Of a DNA stretch of 64,000 nucleotides, positions 52,419 to 61,471 are shown piece after piece. Every line of letters starts with the position of its first letter. Position 1 is the stretch's first letter. The stretch is from SMWD01 sp964629475 (GTDB taxonomy: Bacteria > Pseudomonadota > Gammaproteobacteria > Steroidobacterales > GCA-2729495), in the NCBI GenBank assembly GCA_964629475.1, contig CAZVQW010000010.1, positions 1 through 64,000 on the forward strand, in the 5' to 3' direction. Both the position numbers and the translations under genes were made by a program. A model generated the notes under the pieces. That model searched no databases. It was not told the origin of the DNA and worked only from the letters and a program-made list of their open reading frames with translations.

Positions 52419-53039
52419 CTAGTTTCCGTCATTTGGGTTGGGCTGCCAACGGACCAGCTTTTGCTGGCCAAGCTCGTCGAGCACATCGAAAGTTTCACCA
52501 GTAAGCAGATCAAGCTCATTATGCCGGAGCACGACTACCAGACTGCCACCCTCGCTCAGGTGTTCCCGCGAGGCATCCAGAAAGCGCTGTATCAATTGTC
52601 GACGATCTTTGCGAATGATGCGATAGACCAGCGCCGAGAACCAGCGGTTCTCCTTGGGCAACAGTGACTTGACGATAGCGAGGGGCCGGCTCCACCGGCC
52701 GGGACGCGAGTGGCCGTAAGGAGGATTGAACACGATGAGGTCGAAGCGGCTCGACACGTTCTCGAACAGGTCCGACTGGTAAAAGAGGACCTCAAGGTCA
52801 TTGGCAGCCGCGTTGGCGCGACAACTCTCGACGGCATCGGAACTGACATCAACTCCCTCGCATTCCCGGCCCAGCGTGGTGAGATAGAGAGCAACGAATC
52901 CGGTCCCGACCCCAACCTCCAGCACACGGGTGAACGGAAGAACGGCCACACCACGGGCGATCATGAGCGTGTCCTCGCCCACGGGCGAAACGCCAAGGCG
53001 GCTCACGATCTCGAGGTTGTTGAATTCAGGGTAAATCAT
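52419..53039 (-). CDS. NPPY-type SAM-dependent methyltransferase (HemK/PrmC-like fold)
   Basis: A 206-residue methyltransferase. RVLEVGVGTGFVALYL (residues 38-53) is motif I, EGVDVSSDAVESCRANAA motif II, and DLIVFNPPYGHS motif IV with NPPY at 105-108, the motif of enzymes that methylate planar nitrogens (Gln, adenine, guanine). It lacks the N-terminal domain of PrmC, so it is not the release-factor enzyme itself. Target unknown. It is monocistronic between two plus-strand groups. Confidence 0.78.
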   Translation of the reverse strand: MIYPEFNNLEIVSRLGVSPVGEDTLMIARGVAVLPFTRVLEVGVGTGFVALYLTTLGRECEGVDVSSDAVESCRANAAANDLEVLFYQSDLFENVSSRFDLIVFNPPYGHSRPGRWSRPLAIVKSLLPKENRWFSALVYRIIRKDRRQLIQRFLDASREHLSEGGSLVVVLRHNELDLLTGETFDVLDELGQQKLVRWQPNPNDGN

Positions 53040-53234
53040 GCTTGGTCAGGGTATCGTGCCGAGGGTCCAGTTGGAACCCGGTCTACCTCAACTCTGCCGG
53101 CAAGTCTCGATCCACCTTCGCCATTGGATGCCGGTTTTTTGGAACTATGACAATCAAAGCGTCAAATTACGGCTACTCTCACGCTGACTTAGCTCGTCCA
53201 CCGGGATAGAATCAATCTTCAGCGACTTTATTTT

Positions 53235-53981
53235 ATGAAGACTGATCCCGACGATATCAATCCAACGAAGCCCGGCCGTCTGCTCGGTGGCCGGCAGCAT
53301 TTTGCCGATGATCTGCGCGGCAGTGGCGCCTATTGGTACTTCTCAGCGATTACATTCACGCTGCGGCGGGCCCTTTTACCGTTAGTACGAAAATATTGCT
53401 CTGGCCGGGTGCTCGATGCGGGGGCCGGAGGACTGCACGGACGCCAACTCTTGGCGCCCTATTGTCAGGAGTATGTCAGTGTAGATATCAGCAACCCACA
53501 TGGTGAATTGGACATCATCGCCGACGTACAAGACCTGACAACGATCGATGACGAACAATTCGAGTGCGTTTATTGCTCCCAGGTTTTAGAGCATGTACCA
53601 CGACCAGGCAATGCGCTGCGCGAGTTTTTCCGCGTACTCAAGCCGGGAGGGACGGTGCTTATTGCCGTACCCCACCTGTCGGCACTGCATGAAGAACCCC
53701 ATGACTATTATCGCTACACTCAGCACGGTCTGCGTTACCTGCTGGAGTCAAGTGGATTTGAAATAGTGGAGATGAGTTCCGCAGGCGGTTTGATAACCTT
53801 TATCGCGCATCCTTTTTCATATGTGCTCAATTCCGTATTCTGGCGTCTGCCATTTATCAGGTGGTTATTTTGGTTGATAAACCTGGTTTTACTGGTTTTG
53901 CCACCGTCAGCCCTGGATCGCCTGCTGCATACGAACCGAAAGTGGCCTGCCAATATCATTGCGGTTGGCCGTAAACCCTGA
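53235..53981 (+). CDS. Class I SAM-dependent methyltransferase
   Basis: Methyltransferase of 248 residues. GRVLDAGAGGLHGRQLLAPY (about residues 57-76) is motif I, EYVSVDISNPHGELDIIADV motif II, and FECVYCSQVLEHVPRPGNAL motif IV, followed by LKPGGTVLIAVPHLSALHEE. The C-terminal 40 residues are hydrophobic (FWLINLVLLVLPPSALDRLL), suggesting membrane contact and a lipid-linked substrate. Eight bases upstream of the GT4 gene, so the first gene of the 53.2-58.8 kb glycan operon. Confidence 0.84.
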   Translation: MKTDPDDINPTKPGRLLGGRQHFADDLRGSGAYWYFSAITFTLRRALLPLVRKYCSGRVLDAGAGGLHGRQLLAPYCQEYVSVDISNPHGELDIIADVQDLTTIDDEQFECVYCSQVLEHVPRPGNALREFFRVLKPGGTVLIAVPHLSALHEEPHDYYRYTQHGLRYLLESSGFEIVEMSSAGGLITFIAHPFSYVLNSVFWRLPFIRWLFWLINLVLLVLPPSALDRLLHTNRKWPANIIAVGRKP

Positions 53982-53989
53982 CGCAGAAA

Positions 53990-55207
53990 ATGAAAAGCGT
54001 CCTACTGGTTACCGATGTGCCATTCTGGCAACAACGAAAAGGCAATCACCAGCGTATAGCAGCAATGCTTGCGTATCTTGTGGAACACTTTCAGATATCG
54101 GTTGTTTTTCTCGGTGTCGAGACACCACCACGACTGGACGATCGCGTTACTGTCACGCACATCTGCCGCCATCGCGGGCTCTCGGCACTTGCCTGGAAAT
54201 TATTTCGATCCATGCCCGGACGCCTGCAACAGACGATAGTCCGTCAACTCGACAAGCTAAATGTCCGGCGGTCACTGGATTCTTTTGGTAACAATCATGT
54301 AGCAGACCGATTCGCGTCCATTTGCAACGCTGCAAACTATGATGCCGTCATCATCGAGTATATCTGGCACAGTTATCTCGCAAAAACCATAGACCGCACA
54401 CGAAGTCTACTGTTACTTGATACACATGATATCTTCCATCGGCGCATTGCCGAATATGCACGCTTCGGCCGAACGCCTGACAAGATTGTTACACGGGAGC
54501 AGGAGCTCTCAGTGTATGAACAATTCGATCGACTGATAGCAATACAGACGGTCGAATATAATTATCTCGAAAGCCTGTTTCCCGGCCATGTCATCCTGGC
54601 CATGCACCCGGCTGAAGTACATTCAGGCCACTACGCCGAACGCATGCGAAATCACCCTGCTGCAGGCAAGCTGACTCTGATTTACTTCGCATCTTATGGC
54701 GATGCGAATATCGATGCCATCGAGTGGTTTGTCAGTGAAGTCTGGGATTCTGATCTGGCAGAGAAATTCGAACTACAAATCCATGGCGCCATCTGCGACT
54801 CATTACACTTTTCAAAAACCGGTGTTCGCATCTGCGGAAAAAGCCCGACGGTTGATGCTGTTTACCGAAGCGCAGACATTGCGATCAATCCACAGCGCTT
54901 TGGGTCCGGCCTGAAAATCAAGACTGTAGAAGCCATGGGTTACGGCGTACCAGTTCTGAGCACGAGCATTGGCGCTGAAGGTCTGGAGGAAGCCACGGAT
55001 CAGGCGTTGCTGCGTGCGGATGACTCTGCCGGTATGCGACTACAGCTACATCGCCTGACTGACGTTACACTGCGAAAGTCGCTATCCCAAAACGGACTTG
55101 AGTTCGTGGCCCACAGGCTAACGCCGGAAGCCTGTTTTGCATCGTTGCGCCAGTTCATTGAAGCACACCACCCGGTAAACATCCCCGGCAATCCTGACAA
55201 TGACTGA
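53990..55207 (+). CDS. GT4-like glycosyltransferase
   Basis: GT-B glycosyltransferase of 405 residues. The N-terminal half starts VLLVTDVPFWQQRKGNHQRI; the donor-binding half has DIAINPQRFGSGLKIKTVEA and MGYGVPVLSTSIGAEGLEEA, the arrangement seen in family 4 and related family 1-type enzymes (Glu preceding the AMxxGxPV segment). It shares little with the GT4 at 12-13 kb beyond the fold. Its last eight bases overlap the start of the following GT2 gene (ATGACTGA), which indicates translational coupling. Acts on the cytoplasmic lipid-linked glycan before export. Confidence 0.82.
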   Translation: MKSVLLVTDVPFWQQRKGNHQRIAAMLAYLVEHFQISVVFLGVETPPRLDDRVTVTHICRHRGLSALAWKLFRSMPGRLQQTIVRQLDKLNVRRSLDSFGNNHVADRFASICNAANYDAVIIEYIWHSYLAKTIDRTRSLLLLDTHDIFHRRIAEYARFGRTPDKIVTREQELSVYEQFDRLIAIQTVEYNYLESLFPGHVILAMHPAEVHSGHYAERMRNHPAAGKLTLIYFASYGDANIDAIEWFVSEVWDSDLAEKFELQIHGAICDSLHFSKTGVRICGKSPTVDAVYRSADIAINPQRFGSGLKIKTVEAMGYGVPVLSTSIGAEGLEEATDQALLRADDSAGMRLQLHRLTDVTLRKSLSQNGLEFVAHRLTPEACFASLRQFIEAHHPVNIPGNPDND

Positions 55208-56234
55208 ATCAACCACACCGGCGGACAATTCCCCGACCAGCAGTCAGCCTCTTGTAACGGTAGTGATACCCGCCTACAACGAGGCAGAAACGATTGCTGA
55301 CGCTATCAACAGTGTCCTTCAGCAGACATTTACCGATTTTGAACTGCTTATCATCGACGACGGATCATCTGACACTACGGCGAGCATTGCCGCCACGGTA
55401 CCGGATACTCGCGTACAAGTCCTTTCCTTTGAAAACCAGGGACTCGCAGCAAGCCGGAATCGAGGCATTCGGCATGCAGCCGGCGAACTGATCGCATTTC
55501 TCGATGCAGATGATCTCTGGACATCCGATAAGTTACGCAGTCAGGTCAAAGCACTGCAACATCAACCGGAAGCAGCTCTCGTGTATAGCTGGACAGACTG
55601 CATTGACGAAAAGAACCAATTCCTGCGGCACGGCAGTCATGTGCATGCAGAAGGCCATGTATATGAACTATTGCTGTCACGTAACTTCATGGACAATGGC
55701 TCATCGCCGATGGTCAGGAAGCGAGCTTTTAATGAGACTGGAATATTCGATGAAAGCTACCGCGCCGGCGAGGACTGGGACATGTGGCTGCGCTTGGCTC
55801 ACCGGTATCCCTTCACCTGTGTACCATCTGTGCAAGTGCTATACCGGATTCGTAAACAGTCAATGATGTCGGATGTCGAACAACAGTTTGAATGTGTCAC
55901 TGCAATTTTGCATAAAGGCCTTGAACGATTGCCGGCTTCGCCTGAACGTGAGTGCATCAAACGTACCGCGACTGCAAATATCTACAAGTACCTGTCAGTG
56001 CGACTGGTTGAAACCGGCAACTCGAGACAGCATGGTCTCCAGGCCGGGCGCTATTGGTGGTCGTTTGTCAAAACGACACCCGCCCTGTTTCGGCAGTTCG
56101 GTAAGGCACTGTTTATCGCAGGCGCTATTCTTACTATGCTGATTTTGCCTCCCGCCTGGTTCGCCAGGCTGCGTGAAATTGCCGTTACACTAAACCACCG
56201 GCGCTCGCATGCCATGACTCCGGGTGCCGGATGA
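55200..56234 (+). CDS. GT2 glycosyltransferase with hydrophobic C-terminal tail
   Basis: GT2 enzyme of 344 residues. LVTVVIPAYNEAETIADAIN, LLIIDDGSSDTTASIAAT and LIAFLDADDLWTSDKLRSQV are the canonical motifs; GEDWDMWLRLAHRYPF is the acceptor-site ED motif. A hydrophobic tail at about residues 297-323 suggests membrane attachment. It is a close paralogue of the GT2 after the flippase and of the GT2 half of the sulfotransferase fusion, sharing the SWTDCIDEKNQFL and RIRKQSM segments. Overlaps the GT4 gene by eight bases. Confidence 0.87.
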   Translation: MTESTTPADNSPTSSQPLVTVVIPAYNEAETIADAINSVLQQTFTDFELLIIDDGSSDTTASIAATVPDTRVQVLSFENQGLAASRNRGIRHAAGELIAFLDADDLWTSDKLRSQVKALQHQPEAALVYSWTDCIDEKNQFLRHGSHVHAEGHVYELLLSRNFMDNGSSPMVRKRAFNETGIFDESYRAGEDWDMWLRLAHRYPFTCVPSVQVLYRIRKQSMMSDVEQQFECVTAILHKGLERLPASPERECIKRTATANIYKYLSVRLVETGNSRQHGLQAGRYWWSFVKTTPALFRQFGKALFIAGAILTMLILPPAWFARLREIAVTLNHRRSHAMTPGAG

Positions 56235-56292
56235 ACGTCAGCTATTTCGACAGTTTGCTCTATCACGGCATCCCATCCGTCGGGGGCACGAC

Positions 56293-57726
56293 GTGACCAC
56301 CCCGGCAATCCGCACTATCACTCGCAACACCGCCTATCTGGTTGGCACACGAACCATCAATGTAGTGTCCCGGCTGGTCTGGGTGGTCATTGCCGCCCGG
56401 ATTCTCGGGCCCGACTTGTATTCATTACTGGCTTACAGCATGACGTGGCAGTTAGCATTTCTGCCGCTGGCTTTGTTCGGCGTCGGCCCTGCGCTGTCCT
56501 ACCTGATCGGGCCGGACCGCAGCCGCATAAAAGACTATGCCGGGCATGTTCTGGCAATTCGGCTCGTAACAATTATCGTAGCAGTCACCCTGTGCATAAC
56601 CTTTAGCCGGATCATCACGCCGGATCCCAGGGCACCGGCGCTGATTGCGATTCTGAGCCTGGTCCTGGCTGCACGAGCACTCACGGTTTTTACGCATACA
56701 TTATTCACGGCGTTTGAGATCAACCAACATACAATGCGCCTGGAAACGGTGTTCGGCTTACTGGATCTCACTATTGCCCTGTGCATCCTGCTGGGTGGAG
56801 GCAGTTTGCTAATGCTGGTCTCGGCCAAGGCAGTAGTGGCCTGGCTGCAAACAGGATGGGCATTGTCTATTGCTCATCGCCTGGTCATTCCAATCCGCCT
56901 TGTCTGGAAACCTGCACTTTGGCGGCCGCTCTTGCGACTGGCCCTGCCCGCACTGATGATCACGCTGGCGGCGGACTGGCGCTTCAACGGCTCCCTGGTG
57001 CTGTTTCGCAACCTTAATACTGACGGCATTTTGTTTGCTCAATATGCGCTGGCCATGCAATCCCTGACAATTGCCGCCATTTTACCGATGGCCTTGAGCC
57101 GCGCAGTCTTTCCGGCCCTGCGCCGGGCGGTGGCGCGCGGCGACGGCAAGGAACTCTTATTCTCCAGCGCAATGCAGCGCGTAGCGCCGATCGCCGGCAC
57201 GGCAGCAGGACTGCTTGGCTTGACGCTGGGTGAACCGTTTTTTCGGTGGTTACTCGGTGAGCCGTTTAGCACGGCAGGCGAATTGGTGGGTCTGACCCTC
57301 TGGTGCCTGATCCCGCTTATTGCCGGGGCTGGCTACCCCGAGACCCTGATTGCCCATGGTCGGTTCCGGGCCAGTGTCATTATGAGCGTGACCGGCGCTG
57401 TCGTAATGACATTGCTGACATTCCTGCTGGTGCCGATGTATGGCGTAACCGGTGCGATTGCGGCGGCTTTTCTGGGTTTTTCCGTGCCACCCATCGGAGC
57501 CTTTGTGCTTGCCTGGCGGCAGAGGCTGGCTGATCCGATCGGCGAGGTCATTCGACCGTTCGCAGCTGCCACGCTCGGCCTGGCAATTTACATGACGCTT
57601 GCTTTGTTTTCGCCCTGGGTCGCATTGCCGGCAGGCTTGCTGGCGCTCACGGTTGCGACACTCGCGTTGCGGGTCATTGGGCCGGCGGAAATTCGCGCCA
57701 TGCGTGCAGGTCAATCATCCGAATGA
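56293..57726 (+). CDS. Wzx-like polysaccharide flippase (MOP superfamily)
   Basis: Oligosaccharide flippase-type membrane protein of about 477 residues with some twelve to fourteen helices. The N-terminal TRTINVVSRLVWVVIAARIL followed by GPDLYSLLAYSMTWQLAF is the typical start of MOP-superfamily polysaccharide exporters (arginine-rich turn, then GxxxxG-Y). It moves the lipid-linked repeat across the inner membrane. GTG 56293, preceded by GGGGG seven bases upstream, is preferred over the GTG at 56224 that overlaps the GT2. It lies between two paralogous GT2 genes. No polymerase gene of Wzy type was recognised near it. Confidence 0.82.
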   Translation: MTTPAIRTITRNTAYLVGTRTINVVSRLVWVVIAARILGPDLYSLLAYSMTWQLAFLPLALFGVGPALSYLIGPDRSRIKDYAGHVLAIRLVTIIVAVTLCITFSRIITPDPRAPALIAILSLVLAARALTVFTHTLFTAFEINQHTMRLETVFGLLDLTIALCILLGGGSLLMLVSAKAVVAWLQTGWALSIAHRLVIPIRLVWKPALWRPLLRLALPALMITLAADWRFNGSLVLFRNLNTDGILFAQYALAMQSLTIAAILPMALSRAVFPALRRAVARGDGKELLFSSAMQRVAPIAGTAAGLLGLTLGEPFFRWLLGEPFSTAGELVGLTLWCLIPLIAGAGYPETLIAHGRFRASVIMSVTGAVVMTLLTFLLVPMYGVTGAIAAAFLGFSVPPIGAFVLAWRQRLADPIGEVIRPFAAATLGLAIYMTLALFSPWVALPAGLLALTVATLALRVIGPAEIRAMRAGQSSE

Positions 57727-57759
57727 TTCTGAGATGATGCTGTATACAGGCATGAAGAT

Positions 57760-58752
57760 ATGAACGAAGAATCCAGACCACTGGTCTCTGTCGTGGTCCC
57801 CGCGCACAATGCGGAAGCCACCCTGCGTGAATCTATCGACAGCGTGCTGCGACAAACCCTCAGCAATTTTGAATTGATTGTCATCGATGACGGTTCAACT
57901 GATACGACTGCGGAAATTCTTGCCGGCATTACGGACCCCAGGGTTATCCATTTCTCATTCGCCAATGCCGGTCCGTCCGCGGCGCGAAATCGCGGCATAG
58001 AACGCGCCTCCGGAAAATTCATCGCATTCCTGGATGCGGACGATCTCTGGTTGCCCGGCAAGCTGGCCGCCCAGGTCGATGCGCTGCACAGTAATCCCGA
58101 TGCGGCACTCGTATTCAGTTGGTCCGACTCAATCGACGAAGCCGGCGCCTTTTTGAAAAAGGGCAACTATGTGCACCCTGAAGAGCCTGTTTACGAGCAA
58201 CTGATCGTGTGGAATTTTCTGGATAACGGTTCCACTCCGATGGTTCGACACGAAGCTTTGTCAGAGGTCGGCATTTTCGATGAAGAAATTTGGCTTGGCG
58301 AAGACTGGGATATGTGGCTTCGGCTCGCCTGGCACTACCCGATTATCTGCGTTCCGGAAGTACATGTCCTGTACCGCGTGCGGAAAAGCTCTGCCTCATC
58401 GAATGTTCAACCCGTGGCTGAGGGGACACTCAAGGTTCTGCAACGTGCACTGGATCGCCTGCCACCGTCCCGCAACCGTGACCGCCTGGAACGAACTGCA
58501 AAGGCAAACCTGTACCAGTACCTGGCAATGCGGCTGGTGGAAACAAGCACGAGTCGCCGGACGGGATTCGAAGCCGGCGGTTACTGGTGGCGATACGTGG
58601 TCACGACACCGAATCTGCTTTCACAGTTGCAGCGGGCCGCACTGATAGGCGGTGCCTGCCTCGCAATTCTCGTGTTACCACCGCAGCAACTAAAACGCCT
58701 GCGACAGAGTTGGAGCCGGAGGCGTGCAGCAAGGATCAAATCAGCCAGCTAA
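57760..58752 (+). CDS. GT2 glycosyltransferase, paralogue of the 55.2 kb GT2
   Basis: GT2 enzyme of 330 residues. LVSVVVPAHNAEATLRESID, LIVIDDGSTDTTAEILAG and FIAFLDADDLWLPGKLAAQV are the domain motifs, GEDWDMWLRLAWHYPI the acceptor ED motif. It resembles the 55.2 kb GT2 over its full length, including the TANIYKYL/KANLYQYL region and the hydrophobic tail near residues 295-315, so the pair arose by duplication around the flippase. Specificities may have diverged. Last glycan gene of the locus; converges on the M14 peptidase gene. Confidence 0.87.
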   Translation: MNEESRPLVSVVVPAHNAEATLRESIDSVLRQTLSNFELIVIDDGSTDTTAEILAGITDPRVIHFSFANAGPSAARNRGIERASGKFIAFLDADDLWLPGKLAAQVDALHSNPDAALVFSWSDSIDEAGAFLKKGNYVHPEEPVYEQLIVWNFLDNGSTPMVRHEALSEVGIFDEEIWLGEDWDMWLRLAWHYPIICVPEVHVLYRVRKSSASSNVQPVAEGTLKVLQRALDRLPPSRNRDRLERTAKANLYQYLAMRLVETSTSRRTGFEAGGYWWRYVVTTPNLLSQLQRAALIGGACLAILVLPPQQLKRLRQSWSRRRAARIKSAS

Positions 58753-58768
58753 CGACCTGCAAGAATGC

Positions 58769-60397
58769 TTAGCGGGCGACAGTCTCGGTCACCAGCCGCA
58801 CAGAATCATAAAGCTTGTACACCGGGTATTCCTTGGGCTCCGGCCACCATTGGAACGCCAGGTAACGATCGAAGTAGTTCCAGAACACCAGGCCATCTGC
58901 ACTCTGCGGCTCTAGAAGATAGGCCGCAACATTAGCGAGCGGTTGCGCCATTCGCACATAATAAGTACCGGCTGAAAACTTTCGATCTTCCATCGTTGCC
59001 TGCCCTTCGACTGTGCTCGTATAGTGCCCCTGAGTTGAACTACCTGACCCTGTCAGCTTGCTGACCGTATAGACCTCGACGGGCAGGTGCACCGATTCAA
59101 TCAGACGCTCGATGGCGATGCCATGCTCGTGAAGTTTGTCGATGATTTCCGGGTCGCCAATAGAAATCAGGTATCCCCTTGGAAACTGCACGGTCTGTTT
59201 GGCTGTGTATTTCGCCAGATAAGGAATATCGCTGTACGTCCGCCTTGTTTCCGTCGGCCGGACACGTGCATATCGGCCTTCCCCCTCTACTTCCAATTCA
59301 TAACCGTGGATCGTCACCGGCCGTTGCAACGCTTCCCGGTCGTGGTCAACGATGAATACATCATCCAGTGATGGATTCAGACCACGCTCGATCGTGCGCC
59401 GGTCCGCCTCTTTGACCAGACTGACGATATGATCACGCCGATCGTGCAATAAATCGAGAAACGACAGCATCAGGTGATAACTGCCCTGCACACGAGTTTT
59501 AAAATCCACATACGGATACTGCTCGTCCAGCACCGCGAGTCGATTCCGCAGACCGACATAGTTCGACAGATACCGCGGCTCGGGGCCCAGCGGAACCCAG
59601 CCTTTGCCGGGCTCGCGCGGATCGAGGAAATCACCATGAGGAATCGTCAGCGTGTCGAATTGCCTGCGCATGCGCTTCTCGATCCCGGGCCAGACGGTAT
59701 TCTCCATGAAATCGAACAGGGCCGGATCACCCATCGGGTTGAGTCCCCAGACCCAGGTCACCGGCTCCTCGTGGTAGGAACCATTGTGCGTATGCGCATC
59801 GAGAAAGAAAACCGGATCCCAGCGGTTCAGCACATTTTGCACCATGCCGCGGACTTCCGGGCTTTCGAGTTTCATGCCGTCCCGATTCAGGTCCTGGTTC
59901 AGACCGTTGAAGCGAATGCCGACTCCCTCGGCCGGGCCGTTCTGACGCGGCCGGTTGTCCGGGCTGATCTTGTCGTTGCCATCGGCATTGAAGATCGGCG
60001 CGATCAGTACAACCAGCCTGTCGAGGATATCGGGTGACTGCTCCAGCACGAGTGAGCGTGCCAGCATCAGGGCTGCTTCCTTGCCTTCCACTTCGCCAGC
60101 ATGAATATTGGCCTGAAAGTACACGACGGCCCGATCATCGCGATTCAAGTCTGCAGGCGACGAAGGCACCGGGTTGCCAATCACCAGCAACGGGATTTGC
60201 TTTCCTTCCGGACTGGTGCCGAGTTTTTCCACACGAAGCAAATCACTCTGGCGTTGCAGGCCATGGATAAATGTCATGACATCCGCATAACGTGATGTTG
60301 CCGAATAATCCGAGGACTCGGCGCGTGTCAACGGAGGCTCTTCGGCCAGGCACACCTGGCTTATTAATAGAGCAATAACCGCTGCTGTAACTTTCAT
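58769..60397 (-). CDS. M14-family zinc carboxypeptidase
   Basis: Secreted metallopeptidase of 542 residues. Residues 1-18 are a signal peptide (MKVTAAVIALLISQVCLA). The zinc site comes from NIHAGEVEGKEAALMLARSL (HxxE, about residues 96-104) and the His in FLDAHTHNGSYHEEP (about residue 200), the order of the M14 fold; PIFNADGNDKISPDNR and FNGLNQDLNRDGMKLESPE lie in the substrate pocket. A C-terminal part of about 200 residues has no named domain. ATG 60397 is preferred over the ATG at 60415 because it starts the signal peptide cleanly. Not part of the glycan pathway. Confidence 0.85.
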   Translation of the reverse strand: MKVTAAVIALLISQVCLAEEPPLTRAESSDYSATSRYADVMTFIHGLQRQSDLLRVEKLGTSPEGKQIPLLVIGNPVPSSPADLNRDDRAVVYFQANIHAGEVEGKEAALMLARSLVLEQSPDILDRLVVLIAPIFNADGNDKISPDNRPRQNGPAEGVGIRFNGLNQDLNRDGMKLESPEVRGMVQNVLNRWDPVFFLDAHTHNGSYHEEPVTWVWGLNPMGDPALFDFMENTVWPGIEKRMRRQFDTLTIPHGDFLDPREPGKGWVPLGPEPRYLSNYVGLRNRLAVLDEQYPYVDFKTRVQGSYHLMLSFLDLLHDRRDHIVSLVKEADRRTIERGLNPSLDDVFIVDHDREALQRPVTIHGYELEVEGEGRYARVRPTETRRTYSDIPYLAKYTAKQTVQFPRGYLISIGDPEIIDKLHEHGIAIERLIESVHLPVEVYTVSKLTGSGSSTQGHYTSTVEGQATMEDRKFSAGTYYVRMAQPLANVAAYLLEPQSADGLVFWNYFDRYLAFQWWPEPKEYPVYKLYDSVRLVTETVAR

Positions 60398-60468
60398 GAA
60401 ATGACCGTAAAGCATCTTTGTCCTTATTTCTCATAATGGCAGAAACGGTCAGGCGCGCCACCCAACCA

Positions 60469-60547
60469 GTCGGGCGAAGCCGGGGATATGTCCCGACCCG
60501 ACTAATGACTTCCGGAGGCGAGGGACATATCCCCGGCTTCACCCGAC
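60469..60547. repeat. Long imperfect inverted repeat, REP/MITE-like
   Basis: Arms of 26 bases (60469-60494 and 60522-60547) match with one mismatch around a 27-base loop. The left arm contains GAAGCCGGGGATATGTCCC and the right arm its exact complement. It could fold into a long hairpin. The size and GC-rich ends resemble intergenic REP-type or small MITE elements, but no second copy was noticed in this window and no transposase is adjacent. Confidence 0.75.
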
Positions 60548-60830
60548 GGAAATCTGGCACACAGACACCGTGGGCTGGAGGCCAATCTCAAGCTGAATAT
60601 CCATGACGATACCCATGAAACGAGCGACAATCCATGCCACATCACCACGCCGGTTACAATTTGTTACAACCGGTTACGTCCGTGAAAAGATCCTCATCTA
60701 TTCGCAGCCTAAACTGCTGATTCTTCTGCAATAGCATCCCCCCGACCGCGAGCCCGGAAACGGCTGAATCAGGCCCCTTCCCCGGTTTCGCCAATAGCGT
60801 GAGAGGGTTGTTGCAGCTACACTATCGCCC

Positions 60831-60857
60831 CGATATATATCCAAGGATAAATATATT
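60831..60857. promoter_or_regulatory. Candidate PadR operator/promoter of efflux operon
   Basis: ATATATATCC, two bases, GGATAAATATAT forms an imperfect inverted repeat about 55-80 bases before the PadR start, in the only A+T-rich patch of the region. PadR regulators usually bind palindromes overlapping their own promoter, so this is the best candidate; it is not proven. Confidence 0.35.
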
Positions 60858-60910
60858 AAGGGCCGACTATATCGAATGAACCGAAACAACTGACGACCCG
60901 GATCAAACAG

Positions 60911-61471
60911 ATGGATGTAAAAACACTATGCCTCGGACTACTAAGCCTCGACGAGGCCTGTGGTTATGACCTGAAAAAAGATTTTGAATCTCTGTTCAAA
61001 CATTTTTTTGCCGCCGGGTACGGCTCCATATACCCGGCGCTGGCAAATCTGGCTGAAGCTGGACTGGTGGACTGCCGGGAAGTGCCACAAAACGGCAGAC
61101 CAGCCCGGAAAGTCTATGAAATCACCGAGTCGGGCAGAAAACACTTTCAAGATATCCTGGACAGGGAGAATCCCACGCACAAACTGCGTTCTGATTTCCT
61201 GGCCATGATGCATTTTTCCGATCAACTCGATACGGACCGGCTGCAATTCTTGCTGGATAATAAGATCAGCGAGTTTCAGTCCGTCGCCGCCGAGATCGAA
61301 CACATGACAGAGTCCCGTTCTACCGACACGCCTGCCGGCGCCCGGTTCGTTGCCGGCTTCGGCAAAGCAATAGCCGAGGCCGCCGCCACGTATGTCGAAG
61401 AAAACCGCTCCATATTGGAAGGCCCGCCAAAAAACCACGGGCTAGCTACCCCCCTCGAGGAACGACTATGA
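60911..61471 (+). CDS. PadR-family transcriptional regulator
   Basis: Winged-helix repressor of 186 residues. TLCLGLLSLDEACGYDLKKD is the PadR N-terminal helix pair, GSIYPALANLAEAGLVDCRE the recognition helix and GRPARKVYEITESGRKHFQD the wing. The C-terminal helical domain (residues 95-186) serves for dimerisation. Its stop overlaps the start of the RND adaptor (ATGA), so it most likely autoregulates this efflux operon in response to a ligand. Confidence 0.9.
   Translation: MDVKTLCLGLLSLDEACGYDLKKDFESLFKHFFAAGYGSIYPALANLAEAGLVDCREVPQNGRPARKVYEITESGRKHFQDILDRENPTHKLRSDFLAMMHFSDQLDTDRLQFLLDNKISEFQSVAAEIEHMTESRSTDTPAGARFVAGFGKAIAEAAATYVEENRSILEGPPKNHGLATPLEERL

Larger units (their letters stand above)
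60398..60910. other. Divergent intergenic region, 513 bases
   Basis: Between the M14 peptidase and the PadR gene. It holds the long inverted repeat at 60469-60547, a cluster of GGTTACAA-like words at about 60649-60678 and an A+T-rich palindromic patch at 60831-60857. No ORF with supporting features was seen on either strand. Confidence 0.5.
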
